DNA of 64,000 bases from NCBI RefSeq assembly GCF_003201475.1, contig NZ_QJJK01000012.1:62001-126000 (forward strand), in the 5' to 3' direction. The DNA is from Chelatococcus asaccharovorans (GTDB taxonomy: Bacteria; Pseudomonadota; Alphaproteobacteria; Rhizobiales; Beijerinckiaceae). Every line of letters starts with the position of its first letter. Position 1 is the first letter of the stretch. A program made the position numbers and the translations under genes. The notes beneath the pieces are model-generated. The model was not told the DNA's origin. It saw nothing but the letters and a program-made list of their open reading frames with translations, and did no database searches. Shown piece by piece: positions 51,773 through 61,114 of this stretch.

Positions 51773-53176
51773 CTATAAGGTGAAGACCTTGCCAGTATTC
51801 AGGATATTGCCAGGATCGAGCGCCGCCTTGAGCCGTGCCATCAACGCAAGCTCTGCGTCGGACCGCGTGAAATGGAGATATTTCTTCTTGAGGAGACCGA
51901 TGCCATGCTCGGCGGATACCGTGCCGCCCGCGGCTCGCACGGCACCGAGAACAAGATCCGTGATGTCATCATGCGGCTGATGATCGCCGGCCGCCGGCAC
52001 ATTGGCAACCAGATGCAGGTTGCTGTCGCCGATATGGCCATAGACCAGCAGAATGGCGCCAGGCCAACGGGCCTGATAGGCCGCCTCGATCCCCGCGATC
52101 ACATCCGCCATGCGGTCTGTCTGCAGGCCGACGTCGAAGGCGGTGATCGGCCCCATCAGCTTGCCATATTCCGACACGCTATCCCGGACAGCCCAGAGAT
52201 CGCGCGTCTCGCGTTCGGATGACGCGAGCACGGCGTCCTCGACAATGCCCGCCTCAAGCATTTCGGCCATGACGGCTTCCAGCCGGCCGCTGTCGGCTTC
52301 GGGATCGAAACCACTCTGCTCGAGAAGGACATAGACCCCATGCGGCCGGCCCAGCGGACGACGCAGTTCGCTCAGCTTGCCCGTCATGAAGTCGTAGAAG
52401 CTCGGCCACATCACCTCGAAGGCCGACAACGCGGGCCCGAGGCGCGCCCGCGCGCCCTTCAACAGGTCGAGCACCGCGGGAAAATCCCGGCAGCCGCAGA
52501 AAACCGTATTGACGGTGAGGGGCTTGGCCTGAAGACGCAACACCACGCGGGTGATGATGCCGAGCGTGCCCTCCGACCCGATGAACAGCTGCTTCAGGTC
52601 ATAGCCTGCGTTGTTCTTGATGAGCTTGTTGAGCGATGTCACGACCGTGCCGTCGGGAAGGACCACCTCGAGGCCGAGCACATGCTCGCGCGCCATGCCA
52701 TAGCGGATCACGCGGTTGCCGCCGGCATTGGTCGCGAGATTGCCGCCGATCTGGCAGGAGCCGCGCGCGCCGAGGTCAATGCCGAGGAAGAGCCCCGCTT
52801 CGTCCGCCGCCTTCTGGACAACTTCGAGGGGCGTTCCCGCCTTGACGGTGATGCTCGCCATCACCGGATCGATCTCCTCGATGCCGCTCATGCGATCGAG
52901 GGATAGCACGGCACCGCCGGCAACAGGCTGCGCGCCCCCGGCAAGACCCGTGAGGCCGCCTTGCGGCACGATCGTCACGCCGTGACGGTTGGCAATCTTG
53001 AGCGCCGTTGCGACTTCATCCGTCTCGCGCGGCCGGATCAAGGCGATGGGCAGCACAGGTGGCAGCCCGCTCCAGTCGTGACGAAAAGGCGCAGGGATAT
53101 CCTCGCCGGTGACGACGGCGGCGCCGAGCGCCGCGTTGAGCTCATCGATAAACGCGGCCTTGGCTGTCTCAGTCAT
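51773..53176 (-). CDS. FAD-binding oxidase, GlcD / D-lactate dehydrogenase type
   Basis: 467 residues, p-cresol methylhydroxylase/vanillyl oxidase-like fold. N-terminal FAD domain with TIVPQGGLTGLAGGAQPV near residue 70 and GARGSCQIGGNLATNAGGNRVIRYG near 135-160; the C-terminal substrate domain carries LLVYGHIGDSNLHLVAN near 380 with metal-ligand-like His, and HGIGLLKKKYLH. It oxidises D-2-hydroxy acids (D-lactate, glycolate or 2-hydroxyglutarate types). It is the first gene of the minus operon and starts 16 bases before the FMN-dependent oxidase gene, so the operon covers both hydroxy-acid stereoisomers. Confidence 0.9.
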   Translation of the reverse strand: MTETAKAAFIDELNAALGAAVVTGEDIPAPFRHDWSGLPPVLPIALIRPRETDEVATALKIANRHGVTIVPQGGLTGLAGGAQPVAGGAVLSLDRMSGIEEIDPVMASITVKAGTPLEVVQKAADEAGLFLGIDLGARGSCQIGGNLATNAGGNRVIRYGMAREHVLGLEVVLPDGTVVTSLNKLIKNNAGYDLKQLFIGSEGTLGIITRVVLRLQAKPLTVNTVFCGCRDFPAVLDLLKGARARLGPALSAFEVMWPSFYDFMTGKLSELRRPLGRPHGVYVLLEQSGFDPEADSGRLEAVMAEMLEAGIVEDAVLASSERETRDLWAVRDSVSEYGKLMGPITAFDVGLQTDRMADVIAGIEAAYQARWPGAILLVYGHIGDSNLHLVANVPAAGDHQPHDDITDLVLGAVRAAGGTVSAEHGIGLLKKKYLHFTRSDAELALMARLKAALDPGNILNTGKVFTL

Positions 53177-53530
53177 GGATCGCTCGCGGTGAAAAGGCAG
53201 CCTCTGGGGCCAGCCGGGAGCTATAAAGAATGCATTTGCATGAATATCGCAGCACGACAGTTCCCCGAGGCATTATGAAAGCTTCCAACCGATTGCGCTC
53301 TTCAGAAAGAAAACTTCGCTATTTATGCATTCTTGTTCGTTCAGGACATGTGGACAGGCGATATCCGCATGAATTCTTGCAGTGCCGGGCGGCAGGATGT
53401 GAGATGGCCTATAGACAAGGCCGCGAGTTCGAATAGTTTAGACTTGAAATTTTATCTCGTCAAACGGCATGAACCGCCGCATACTGGTCCGTGGCCACCG
53501 TCATCTGTACGGGACGCAGGAGGCAATTCC
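53177..53530. other. Divergent control region of the hydroxy-acid / monooxygenase locus
   Basis: 354 bases without a convincing gene. It contains GAATGCATTTGCATGAATAT (53228-53247), a near-palindrome, and TTTAGACTTGAAAT (53437-53450). Both classes recur at 29845-29960, 45101-45165 and 55517-55544. The ribosome site AGGAGG at 53518-53523 fixes the plus-strand start. Confidence 0.6.
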
Positions 53531-54625
53531 GTGTTGAAACCACATCCGCTCAAAGGTCCCAATCGCTTCAAGCTCGGCGTCTTTTCGGCCAATGCCGACG
53601 GCGGTCTGGCGATCACCACGGTGCCGGAACGCTGGCCGGCGCGCTGGACCGACAATCTCACCGCGGCGCAGATTGCAGACCGTGCGGGACTGGAGTTTTT
53701 CCTTCCCATCGCGCGCTGGCGTGGCTACGGCGGCAAGAACCGCGTTCGCGAATGGTCGTTCGAGACTTTTACATGGGCCGCGGGTCTTGCCGCGGCCACG
53801 GAACAGATCGCGCTATTCATGACAGTGCATGTACCTGTCGTTCATCCGATCTACGCCGCGAAGGCGCTGGCAACGGTCGACCATATCGCGAGCGGCCGTG
53901 CCGGCCTCAATATCGTCTGCGGATGGAGCCCGGCTGAGTTCGGCATGTTCGGCATCGCCCTGCATGAGGACGGCTATACCCAGGCCGGCGAGTGGATGGA
54001 CGTGATCGAGCGCTGCTATGGCGATGACCAGCCGTTCGACTTCGAGGGCAAGTTCTACACCCTCAAGGATGTGGTCAGCCGCCCCGCCGCGCTTCAGGCA
54101 CCGCGCCCCGTCACCATGAACGCGGCCTTCAGCCCCCATGGCCGGGACTTCGCGGCCGCCCATTGCGATTTCCTCTTCACGACCTTCGGGACCATCGAAG
54201 ACGCCGGTAAACATGCCGCTGACGTGCGCCAGCGGGCCGCAGCCGCCGGGCGCGACGTGGGGCTCTACACGGTCTGCCACGTCGTCTGCCGGGAGACGCA
54301 GGCAGAGGCGGAGGCCTATTACCAGCGCTATGCGGTTGAAATGGCCGACCAGTCGGCGCTCGAAACCCGCATGTCCGGCAACCGCCACTTCGCGAGCGAG
54401 TTCGACAAGGCGGCCTTCGAGCAGGCGCAGAAGCGCTTCGCGGGTGGCGCCGGCAGCTATCCCCTCGTCGGCACGCCGGAGAAGATCGTCGAGGATCTCC
54501 TTGCCATCTCCGCGCAGGGCTATGCGGGCGCGGCGCTATCCTTCGTCAACTATACCTATGAGTTGCCTTTCTTCACGGATCGGGTTCTGCCGTTGATGCG
54601 CGAAGCTGGCCTGAGAACGGCGTGA
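53531..54625 (+). CDS. LLM-class flavin-dependent monooxygenase (RutA/DszA-like)
   Basis: 364 residues from the GTG at 53531, chosen because AGGAGG lies 7 bases upstream; longer in-frame starts would extend through the promoter. Bacterial luciferase-like TIM barrel using reduced FMN and oxygen. Segments match the pyrimidine-monooxygenase-like group: FFLPIARWRGYGGK near residue 59, ALATVDHIASGRAGLNIVCGW near 117, and GYTQAGEWMDVIERCYGD near 152. It may hydroxylate and open an N-heterocycle or cleave a C-S or C-N bond. Its stop overlaps the next gene's GTG. A flavin reductase partner is not in the operon. Confidence 0.88.
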   Translation: MLKPHPLKGPNRFKLGVFSANADGGLAITTVPERWPARWTDNLTAAQIADRAGLEFFLPIARWRGYGGKNRVREWSFETFTWAAGLAAATEQIALFMTVHVPVVHPIYAAKALATVDHIASGRAGLNIVCGWSPAEFGMFGIALHEDGYTQAGEWMDVIERCYGDDQPFDFEGKFYTLKDVVSRPAALQAPRPVTMNAAFSPHGRDFAAAHCDFLFTTFGTIEDAGKHAADVRQRAAAAGRDVGLYTVCHVVCRETQAEAEAYYQRYAVEMADQSALETRMSGNRHFASEFDKAAFEQAQKRFAGGAGSYPLVGTPEKIVEDLLAISAQGYAGAALSFVNYTYELPFFTDRVLPLMREAGLRTA

Positions 54626-55509
54626 CGCGCGGCGGACGGCGACCCTATGACGGTGTGGTCATGACCACACCGGTGACGGTGCCCTATGCGCGCTATTCCA
54701 TCGAAAGCGCGCATTGGTGGATCGGCCGGGCGCTCGCTGCCCTTCTCGCGGCGAGCGGCCTGGACCGCACCGATCTCGATGGCTTCAGCCTGGCAAGTTT
54801 CACCGTCGGGCCCGACACGGCGATCGGCCTCACCCAGCATTTCCGGCTCTCGCCGCGCTGGCTCGACCATGTGCCCATGGGCGGCGAGCATACGGGCACC
54901 CATTTCGATGCACCCATCCACTGGGTGACCGGGCGCCATCTTCCCGACAACGCAGTCGACACGCTGCCGACCCGGCACATGGTGGCGCCGGCCTGTGTCA
55001 TCGATTGCGCGGCCGAGGCGGCGGCGGACGCGGATTTCCTCCTCACCGTCGCCCATGTCGAGGCCTGGGAGAAGACAAACGGGCGGATCGATGCAGGCGC
55101 ATGGGTTCTCCTGCGCACCGATTGGGCGAAGCGCACCGGCCGGGCCTTCGCCAATCTCGGCGACGACGGCCCGCATACGCCTGGCCCTGACGCCGAGGTC
55201 ATGCGCTGGCTGGTGGCCGAGCGTGGCATTCTCGGCTTCGGCACGGAGACGATCGGCACGGATGCCGGGCAAGCCGCCCATTTCACTCCGCCCTATCCCG
55301 CCCATCACTACCTGCACGGCGCCGGTCGCTATGGCCTGCAATGCCTTGCGAACCTCGACCGGCTGCCGCCGCGTGGCGCCGTCATCATCGCCGCCCCGCT
55401 CAAGATCCTGCAAGGCTCGGGCAGCCCGCTCAGGATTCTTGCCCTCGTTGGCCCGAAGGTTGCTTTGCACAGCCAGGACGCAGGGAAAACGTCCGGAACA
55501 AGCACTTGA
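54622..55509 (+). CDS. Cyclase-family (KynB-like) metal-dependent hydrolase
   Basis: 295 residues, PF04199-type cyclase/kynurenine formamidase family. The zinc signature HTGTHFDAPIHW is near residue 90, with conserved GAWVLLRTDW near 160 and PAHHYLHGAGRYGLQCLAN near 230. Members hydrolyse formamides or other ring-derived amides. The GTG at 54622 overlaps the upstream stop (GTGA), implying translational coupling, although the ATG at 54661 is a possible start. Following a flavin monooxygenase, a hydrolysis step after ring oxidation is likely. Confidence 0.85.
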   Translation: MTRGGRRPYDGVVMTTPVTVPYARYSIESAHWWIGRALAALLAASGLDRTDLDGFSLASFTVGPDTAIGLTQHFRLSPRWLDHVPMGGEHTGTHFDAPIHWVTGRHLPDNAVDTLPTRHMVAPACVIDCAAEAAADADFLLTVAHVEAWEKTNGRIDAGAWVLLRTDWAKRTGRAFANLGDDGPHTPGPDAEVMRWLVAERGILGFGTETIGTDAGQAAHFTPPYPAHHYLHGAGRYGLQCLANLDRLPPRGAVIIAAPLKILQGSGSPLRILALVGPKVALHSQDAGKTSGTST

Positions 55510-55516
55510 CCGATGC

Positions 55517-55544
55517 TTTAAGCTTCAACGAATATGCAATTGCA
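55517..55544. promoter_or_regulatory. Shared motifs upstream of the ABC ATPase gene
   Basis: TTTAAGCTTCAAC at 55517-55529 followed by TGCAATTGCA at 55535-55544, in the 95-base gap between the cyclase and ATPase genes. Both resemble elements at 29945, 45101, 53229 and 53437, so the ATPase, permease and thioesterase may have an internal promoter. Confidence 0.4.
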
Positions 55545-55604
55545 AGGGTCCGGACCGCCCCACGGGTACGGGGTTTCGTTGTCGGCCGATCATGGAGGCC
55601 TTGA

Positions 55605-56396
55605 ATGCCTGCCGGTGCATCCATCGACCTGGAGGGGGTCGGTATCCAGATTTCCGGACAAAAGATTGTCTCGGACATCAGCCTGTCGATCGCGGCGGGC
55701 GAATTCGTCTGCCTGCTCGGCCCCTCGGGCTGCGGCAAGTCGACCCTTTTGAACGCCATCGCCGGCTTCATTCCGGTTGAGGGCCGGTTGCGCGTCGGCG
55801 GCCGGGAGATTCGCGGACCCGGTATCGACCGGGGCGTGGTCTTCCAGAATTCCGATGCCCTGTTTCCCTGGCTCACGGCGCTGGAGAATGTGGAATATGG
55901 CCCGCGCATTCGTGGCGTGGACAAGACCGAACGCCGGAAAGCCGCCAGACACTACCTGGAACTGGTCGGTCTGGGGCATGCCATCGACAAATTCCCGGCC
56001 GAACTGTCCGGCGGCATGCGGCAACGCCTGCAGATCGCGCGTGTGCTCGTCAACGAACCGTCCGTAATTTTGATGGATGAGCCGTTTGGCGCGCTCGATG
56101 CGCAGACGCGCGAGGTCATGCAGCACGAGCTCGACCGGATCTGGCGGGCGACGCGGTCGACCATCGTCTTCGTCACCCATGATATCGGCGAGGCGATCCT
56201 CCTCGCCGACCGCGTTTTCACCATGACGACGGGGCCGGCCGCGCGCATCAAGGCGATCGTCTCGATCGACTTGCCGCATCCGCGTGACGAGACCGATCCC
56301 GGCGCCATCGCCATCCATCGCGAGCTGCGCGACGATATCGGAGAGGAAGTGAGCAAGGTTCTCCGCCAACAGGGCTTGCGGGAGAAGACGGCATGA
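55605..56396 (+). CDS. TauB/SsuB-type ABC transporter ATPase
   Basis: 263 residues. Walker A GPSGCGKST at residues 39-47, Q-loop VVFQNSDALFPW near 85, signature LSGGMRQRLQIARVL near 130, Walker B VILMDEPFGALD near 152, H-loop FVTHDIGEAI. The SGGMRQR signature is typical of taurine/sulfonate/nitrate-type importers. GGAGG precedes the ATG by 6 bases. Overlaps the permease gene by 4 bases. It works with the permease at 56393 and the divergently encoded binding protein at 48669. Confidence 0.93.
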   Translation: MPAGASIDLEGVGIQISGQKIVSDISLSIAAGEFVCLLGPSGCGKSTLLNAIAGFIPVEGRLRVGGREIRGPGIDRGVVFQNSDALFPWLTALENVEYGPRIRGVDKTERRKAARHYLELVGLGHAIDKFPAELSGGMRQRLQIARVLVNEPSVILMDEPFGALDAQTREVMQHELDRIWRATRSTIVFVTHDIGEAILLADRVFTMTTGPAARIKAIVSIDLPHPRDETDPGAIAIHRELRDDIGEEVSKVLRQQGLREKTA

Positions 56397-57217
56397 ACCA
56401 GTCGCCATCGGCCGCAGCCAATGCTGCGACGACCGCACCGCGCGCGGCAAAGGGCGCGCGCTTCGCCGAATTCCGGCAGGCCGCGATCGCCATCGTCGCG
56501 GTGCTCGGCGGTCTTATCATCTGGCAGGTCCTGAGCCTCAACATTTCCCCGCTCTTTCTTCCGTCTCCCTCCGACACCTGGGCCGCGGCGATCGAGCTCG
56601 CCGAGGACGGCACGCTCGCCAAGTCCGTCGTCGCTTCGCTGGCGCGCATCGGCAGCGGATGGGCGCTCGGCATCCTGATCGGCGTGCCCTTAGGGATTTT
56701 GATGGGGCATTTCCGGATCATTCGGGAGATCTTCGAGCCCTATATCGAGTTCTTCCGCTTCGTTCCGCCGATCGCCTTCATCACCCTGGCCGTCATCTGG
56801 CTCGGGCCGGGCGAGGAATCCAAGGTGGCCCTCATCTTCTACGCCACCGTCTTCATCATTGTGGTCAACATGATCGCCGGCGTGCAGGCGGTCAGCGAGC
56901 TCAGGCTGCGTGCCGCCGCATCCTTGGGGGCTTCGCCGCTGCGGACCCTGCTGACGGTCGTCGTTCCGTCGACCGTGCCCTTCATGATCACCGGCGCGCG
57001 GCTCGCGATGGGCAACTCGTTCCTCACCGTGGTCTCCGCGGAAATCGTCGCCGCACAGGACGGGCTCGGGGCGCTCATCTGGACGGCCCGCAACTACGGC
57101 CGTACGGAGTGGGTGTTCGTCGGCATCATCATCCTCGGCCTGCTCGGCTATACCTGCGACAGGCTGCTGCGGATCTTCGCCCGCACGTTCCTGAAGCGCT
57201 ACAGCGTGACGGTTTAG
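56393..57217 (+). CDS. TauC/SsuC-type ABC transporter permease
   Basis: 274 residues, about six membrane helices beginning AIAIVAVLGGLIIWQVLSL near residue 26. Typical segments: FLPSPSDTWAAA near 50, SLARIGSGWALGILIGVPLGILMG near 80 and the EAA loop LRAAASLGASPLRTLLTVVVPSTVP near 168. It functions as a homodimer with the ATPase encoded just upstream. The thioesterase gene follows after 6 bases. Confidence 0.93.
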   Translation: MNQSPSAAANAATTAPRAAKGARFAEFRQAAIAIVAVLGGLIIWQVLSLNISPLFLPSPSDTWAAAIELAEDGTLAKSVVASLARIGSGWALGILIGVPLGILMGHFRIIREIFEPYIEFFRFVPPIAFITLAVIWLGPGEESKVALIFYATVFIIVVNMIAGVQAVSELRLRAAASLGASPLRTLLTVVVPSTVPFMITGARLAMGNSFLTVVSAEIVAAQDGLGALIWTARNYGRTEWVFVGIIILGLLGYTCDRLLRIFARTFLKRYSVTV

Positions 57218-57223
57218 TCTCGG

Positions 57224-57697
57224 ATGCAGCGTCCCACCCCCCTCTCGGCCGACGACCTGCCGGCCCGCCTGTGGCGCACGCGCGTGCCGATCCGGTTCAG
57301 CCATTGCGACCCGGCCGGCATCGTCTATACGCCCGTCTATTTCGACCTCTTCAATGGCGTCATCGAAGACTGGTTCGCCGATGCGCTCGGATTGCCCTAC
57401 CGGCTCTTCATACGCGACCGCCAAACGGGGCTCGGCTACGCTCACGCGGCCTGCGATTTCTTCCTGCCGAACGAAATGGGAGACGTGCTCGACGTCGCCG
57501 TGGTCGTCGCGGAGGTCGGCCGGTCATCGTACCGTCTGACCCTCCACGCGATGAAGGAAGGCCGCGAGGTCGTGCGCGGCCATTTCGTGACGGTCACGAC
57601 GGATATCGTCGCGCGCAAACCTTGCCCCATTCCGGAGGACCTGCGGGAAGCACTGGTCGCCTATCACATCACGGCCGGGCAAGGCCGTGGCCTGTGA
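57224..57697 (+). CDS. Acyl-CoA thioesterase, 4-hydroxybenzoyl-CoA type
   Basis: 157 residues, hot-dog fold. FSHCDPAGIVYTPVYFDLFNG near residues 25-45 is the 4HBT signature with the catalytic Asp in HCDPAGIV. It hydrolyses an aryl- or short-chain acyl-CoA. Last gene of the monooxygenase-cyclase-transport operon, 6 bases after the permease, so a CoA thioester is probably part of the pathway; the acyl-CoA ligase at 46994 is a candidate partner. Confidence 0.88.
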   Translation: MQRPTPLSADDLPARLWRTRVPIRFSHCDPAGIVYTPVYFDLFNGVIEDWFADALGLPYRLFIRDRQTGLGYAHAACDFFLPNEMGDVLDVAVVVAEVGRSSYRLTLHAMKEGREVVRGHFVTVTTDIVARKPCPIPEDLREALVAYHITAGQGRGL

Positions 57698-57706
57698 AGG
57701 GCCATA

Positions 57707-57810
57707 GAGCAAATCCGGCTTAGATGGAATCGTCTGATACCCTCTAAGCGTTGAATTTACTCGTCAATTTTTGATTCGTGCCAAGTCCGCAACAGACGGA
57801 CTTGGTCTAG
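57707..57810. repeat. Dispersed repeat, family C, copy 2
   Basis: GAGCAAATCC, ATGGAATCGTCTGAT, TTGAATTTACTCG, CAATTTTTGATT and CCAAGTCCGC/CGGACTTGG, matching copy 1 at 39379-39480 in order and orientation. It lies 10 bases after the thioesterase stop. Confidence 0.7.
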
Positions 57811-57838
57811 GATCAATCGACATTCAGCACTTTCAGCT

Positions 57839-57955
57839 GTCATGGCCGGGCTTGTCCCGGCCATCCCGATAAGTTGAAGCGTCTTTCCTGTCGGGATCAC
57901 CGGGACAAGCCCGGTGATGACAATGTAACTCTTGCGGCAATTCTTGAATGTCGAT
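57839..57955. repeat. Dispersed palindromic repeat, family A, copy 2 (inverted)
   Basis: GTCATGGCCGGG/CCCGGCCAT, then GATCACCGGG/CCCGGTGATGAC and GGCAATTCTTGAATGTCGAT; read in reverse it matches 6701-6824. It abuts family C copy 2 and fills the remainder of the gap before the glycoside hydrolase stop at 57966; no gene is visible in 57698-57965. Confidence 0.75.
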
Positions 57956-57965
57956 TAATCCTGTC

Positions 57966-59224
57966 CTACCGTGACAGCAGCAGCGCGATCGCCGCGGTCC
58001 AGGAGAAGCTGCCCCCGCCCAGGCCCTCGCCGGTCGTTGGATCGAAATATTCCGCGAAGCCCTGCGCGGCGATGAGCGCGCGCGTGTCGGAGCGGATCGC
58101 ATCCGCCCCGTCTGACAGTCCGTAGGCCGCGAGGCCTTCGGCGATCATGGAATTGACGACGCCCCAGACTGGGCCGCGCCAGTAGCGCTTCGGCTCGAAG
58201 CGCGGGTCGAACGGCGAGGTGCTCGGCACGCCATGGGCGACCTTGCCCCGCCAACGCTTGATCTCGGCCGCCATGCGCTGAGCCTGCTCCAGCGAGGGCA
58301 CGCCGGCATAGAGCGGCAGGAAACCGGCCGAGGTCGCGACGTCGACAAGGGCCCCGGTGATGAGATCCCGGGGCTGGAAAACCGCCCGCTCCGCGTTCCA
58401 TAAGCCGGCGAGCGCGCCGGCGCGCTTCGCGATGCGCGCCGCGATCTCCTGGCGGTCGGCGTCGCTGCCGAACAGGCCGGCGAGATGCAACAGGTCCTGT
58501 TCGGCGCGTTGCAGAATGGCGTTGATCGCCACGTCCGCGACCTTGAAGGGCGCCTTCTCCCACATCGCCGCCGGGTCCCAGCCGAGAGCGCTGTAGAGAT
58601 CGACCAGATAGATGAAGCGGCGATAGTCGTCGTCATGCGGGCGCATGGCCGCGCCCACATGGGCGGTGTCCCGGCGCCGGATTTCGGTCGTGGGCTCCGG
58701 TGGCACCCGCGCGAAGGCCTCGTCCCAGGCCGGCGAATTGTCCATGCCCGATTCCCACGGATGCAGGATCGCGACGAGCCCTGTGCCCTCAGGGTCGCGC
58801 GCATTCGCCCACCAGCGGTGAGAGGCGAGCGCCGCCTGGTAGAGCGGGCGGGCGCGCGCCGCAGCGCCGGGATCGGTCGCGCCCTCGAGCACCACACGCA
58901 GCGCGATCGCGAACACCGGCGGCTGGGAGATACCCGAGGTCGGCGGTTCGTGATGGGTGCCCCAGACGTCAGGACCGGGGAAATAGTCGTCACTCGGCGC
59001 ATGGAAGACGATATGCGGCACCATGCCGTCGTCCCATTGCCCCTCGATGAGCCGCTCGAGCTCGCGCCAGGCGCGTTCCTCGTCGAAGGTGGCCCAGCCC
59101 ATGGCCACAAAGGCCGAATCCCAGTTCCACTGGAACGGATAGAGCCGGGAGGTCGGCACGGTATAACCACCGCGGTCGTTGGCGAGGAGGACGTCGCGGG
59201 CGGCTTGGATATCGATCGGACTGG

Positions 59225-59228
<4 letters not shown>
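57966..59228 (-). CDS. GH63 / MGH1-like glycoside hydrolase
   Basis: 420 residues, (alpha/alpha)6-barrel glycoside hydrolase resembling mannosylglycerate/glucosylglycerate hydrolase and related GH63 or trehalase-fold enzymes. Signatures: GGYTVPTSRLYPFQWNWDSAF at residues 16-36, EGQWDDGMVPHIVFH near 62, ESGMDNSPAWDEAF near 160 and KRYWRGPVWGVVNSMIAEGL near 345, where catalytic acid/base residues of the fold sit. No signal peptide, so it acts on an imported glycoside in the cytoplasm. It overlaps the ATPase gene stop by 4 bases (ATGA) and ends the ABC operon. Confidence 0.83.
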
Positions 59229-60283
<1,055 letters not shown>

Positions 60284-60307
60284 GACTGAACCTGTACTCT
60301 TGACGCC

Positions 60308-61114
60308 TCAGCGATTGGCGATGCCCCACATCGCGAAGAGATATTTCCTCACGGCGAAGATGAAGACGATGGACGGCACGATGAGCAGGAAGCCGCCGGC
60401 GAAGCGGAAATGCAGCGGCGATTCCGCCAGCACCGTCAGCAGATAGGCGGTCAAGGTGCGGTTGCGGACGGTCAACACCGAGGCGGCGAAGACCTCGTTC
60501 CACGATATGACGAAGGCAAAGATGGCCGTTGCCGCGATGCCCGGCAGGGCCAGCGGCAGCACCACCTTGAGAAAGGCCTGCAGCCGCGTGCAGCCGAAGA
60601 CCCACGCCGCCTCCTCGAGCTCGCGCGGGATTGCCTGGAACAGGCTCGCCGAGACGAGCGCCGCGAAGGGCAAGGCGAGCGCCGTGTGGATCAGCGCCAC
60701 GCCGAAAGCCGTGTCGTAGAGCCCGATGCGGATAAAGGCGACGGTCAGCGGCAAAGCCAGGATGGCGAGGGGGAAGGCGCGCGTCAGCAGGATCAGCAGG
60801 CGATACGCGTTCTGCCCCGGGAAGGTGAAGCGCGCCAGCGCATAACCGGCCGGTGCCCCGAGCGCGATGGACAGCGCCATGGTGATGCAGGCGGCGATGA
60901 TGCTGTTGACCATCGCCTGGCCGACGCCTTCCACCTGGAGGAAGAGCTGCATCGCGGCCAGCGATGTATCGGTCGGCAAGATCGACTTCGGCCAGCGGAA
61001 CACCCCGATGCGCCCGCCGAAGGCGCCGAGCGCGATGAAATAGATCGGCACCAGCACCCAGGCGCAGAGCGCGACGATGCCGGTGAAATAGACGGTGCGG
61101 CGGAGCGCGTTCAT
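60308..61114 (-). CDS. Sugar ABC transporter permease, MalG type
   Basis: 268 residues from the ATG at 61114, overlapping the upstream permease stop by 4 bases. Six helices, first VYFTGIVALCAWVLVPIYFIALG. EAA loop EEAAWVFGCTRLQAFLKVVLPLALPG near residue 180; here the usual DGA is FGC, a divergent loop. It ends 24 bases before the ATPase start. Confidence 0.9.
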   Translation of the reverse strand: MNALRRTVYFTGIVALCAWVLVPIYFIALGAFGGRIGVFRWPKSILPTDTSLAAMQLFLQVEGVGQAMVNSIIAACITMALSIALGAPAGYALARFTFPGQNAYRLLILLTRAFPLAILALPLTVAFIRIGLYDTAFGVALIHTALALPFAALVSASLFQAIPRELEEAAWVFGCTRLQAFLKVVLPLALPGIAATAIFAFVISWNEVFAASVLTVRNRTLTAYLLTVLAESPLHFRFAGGFLLIVPSIVFIFAVRKYLFAMWGIANR

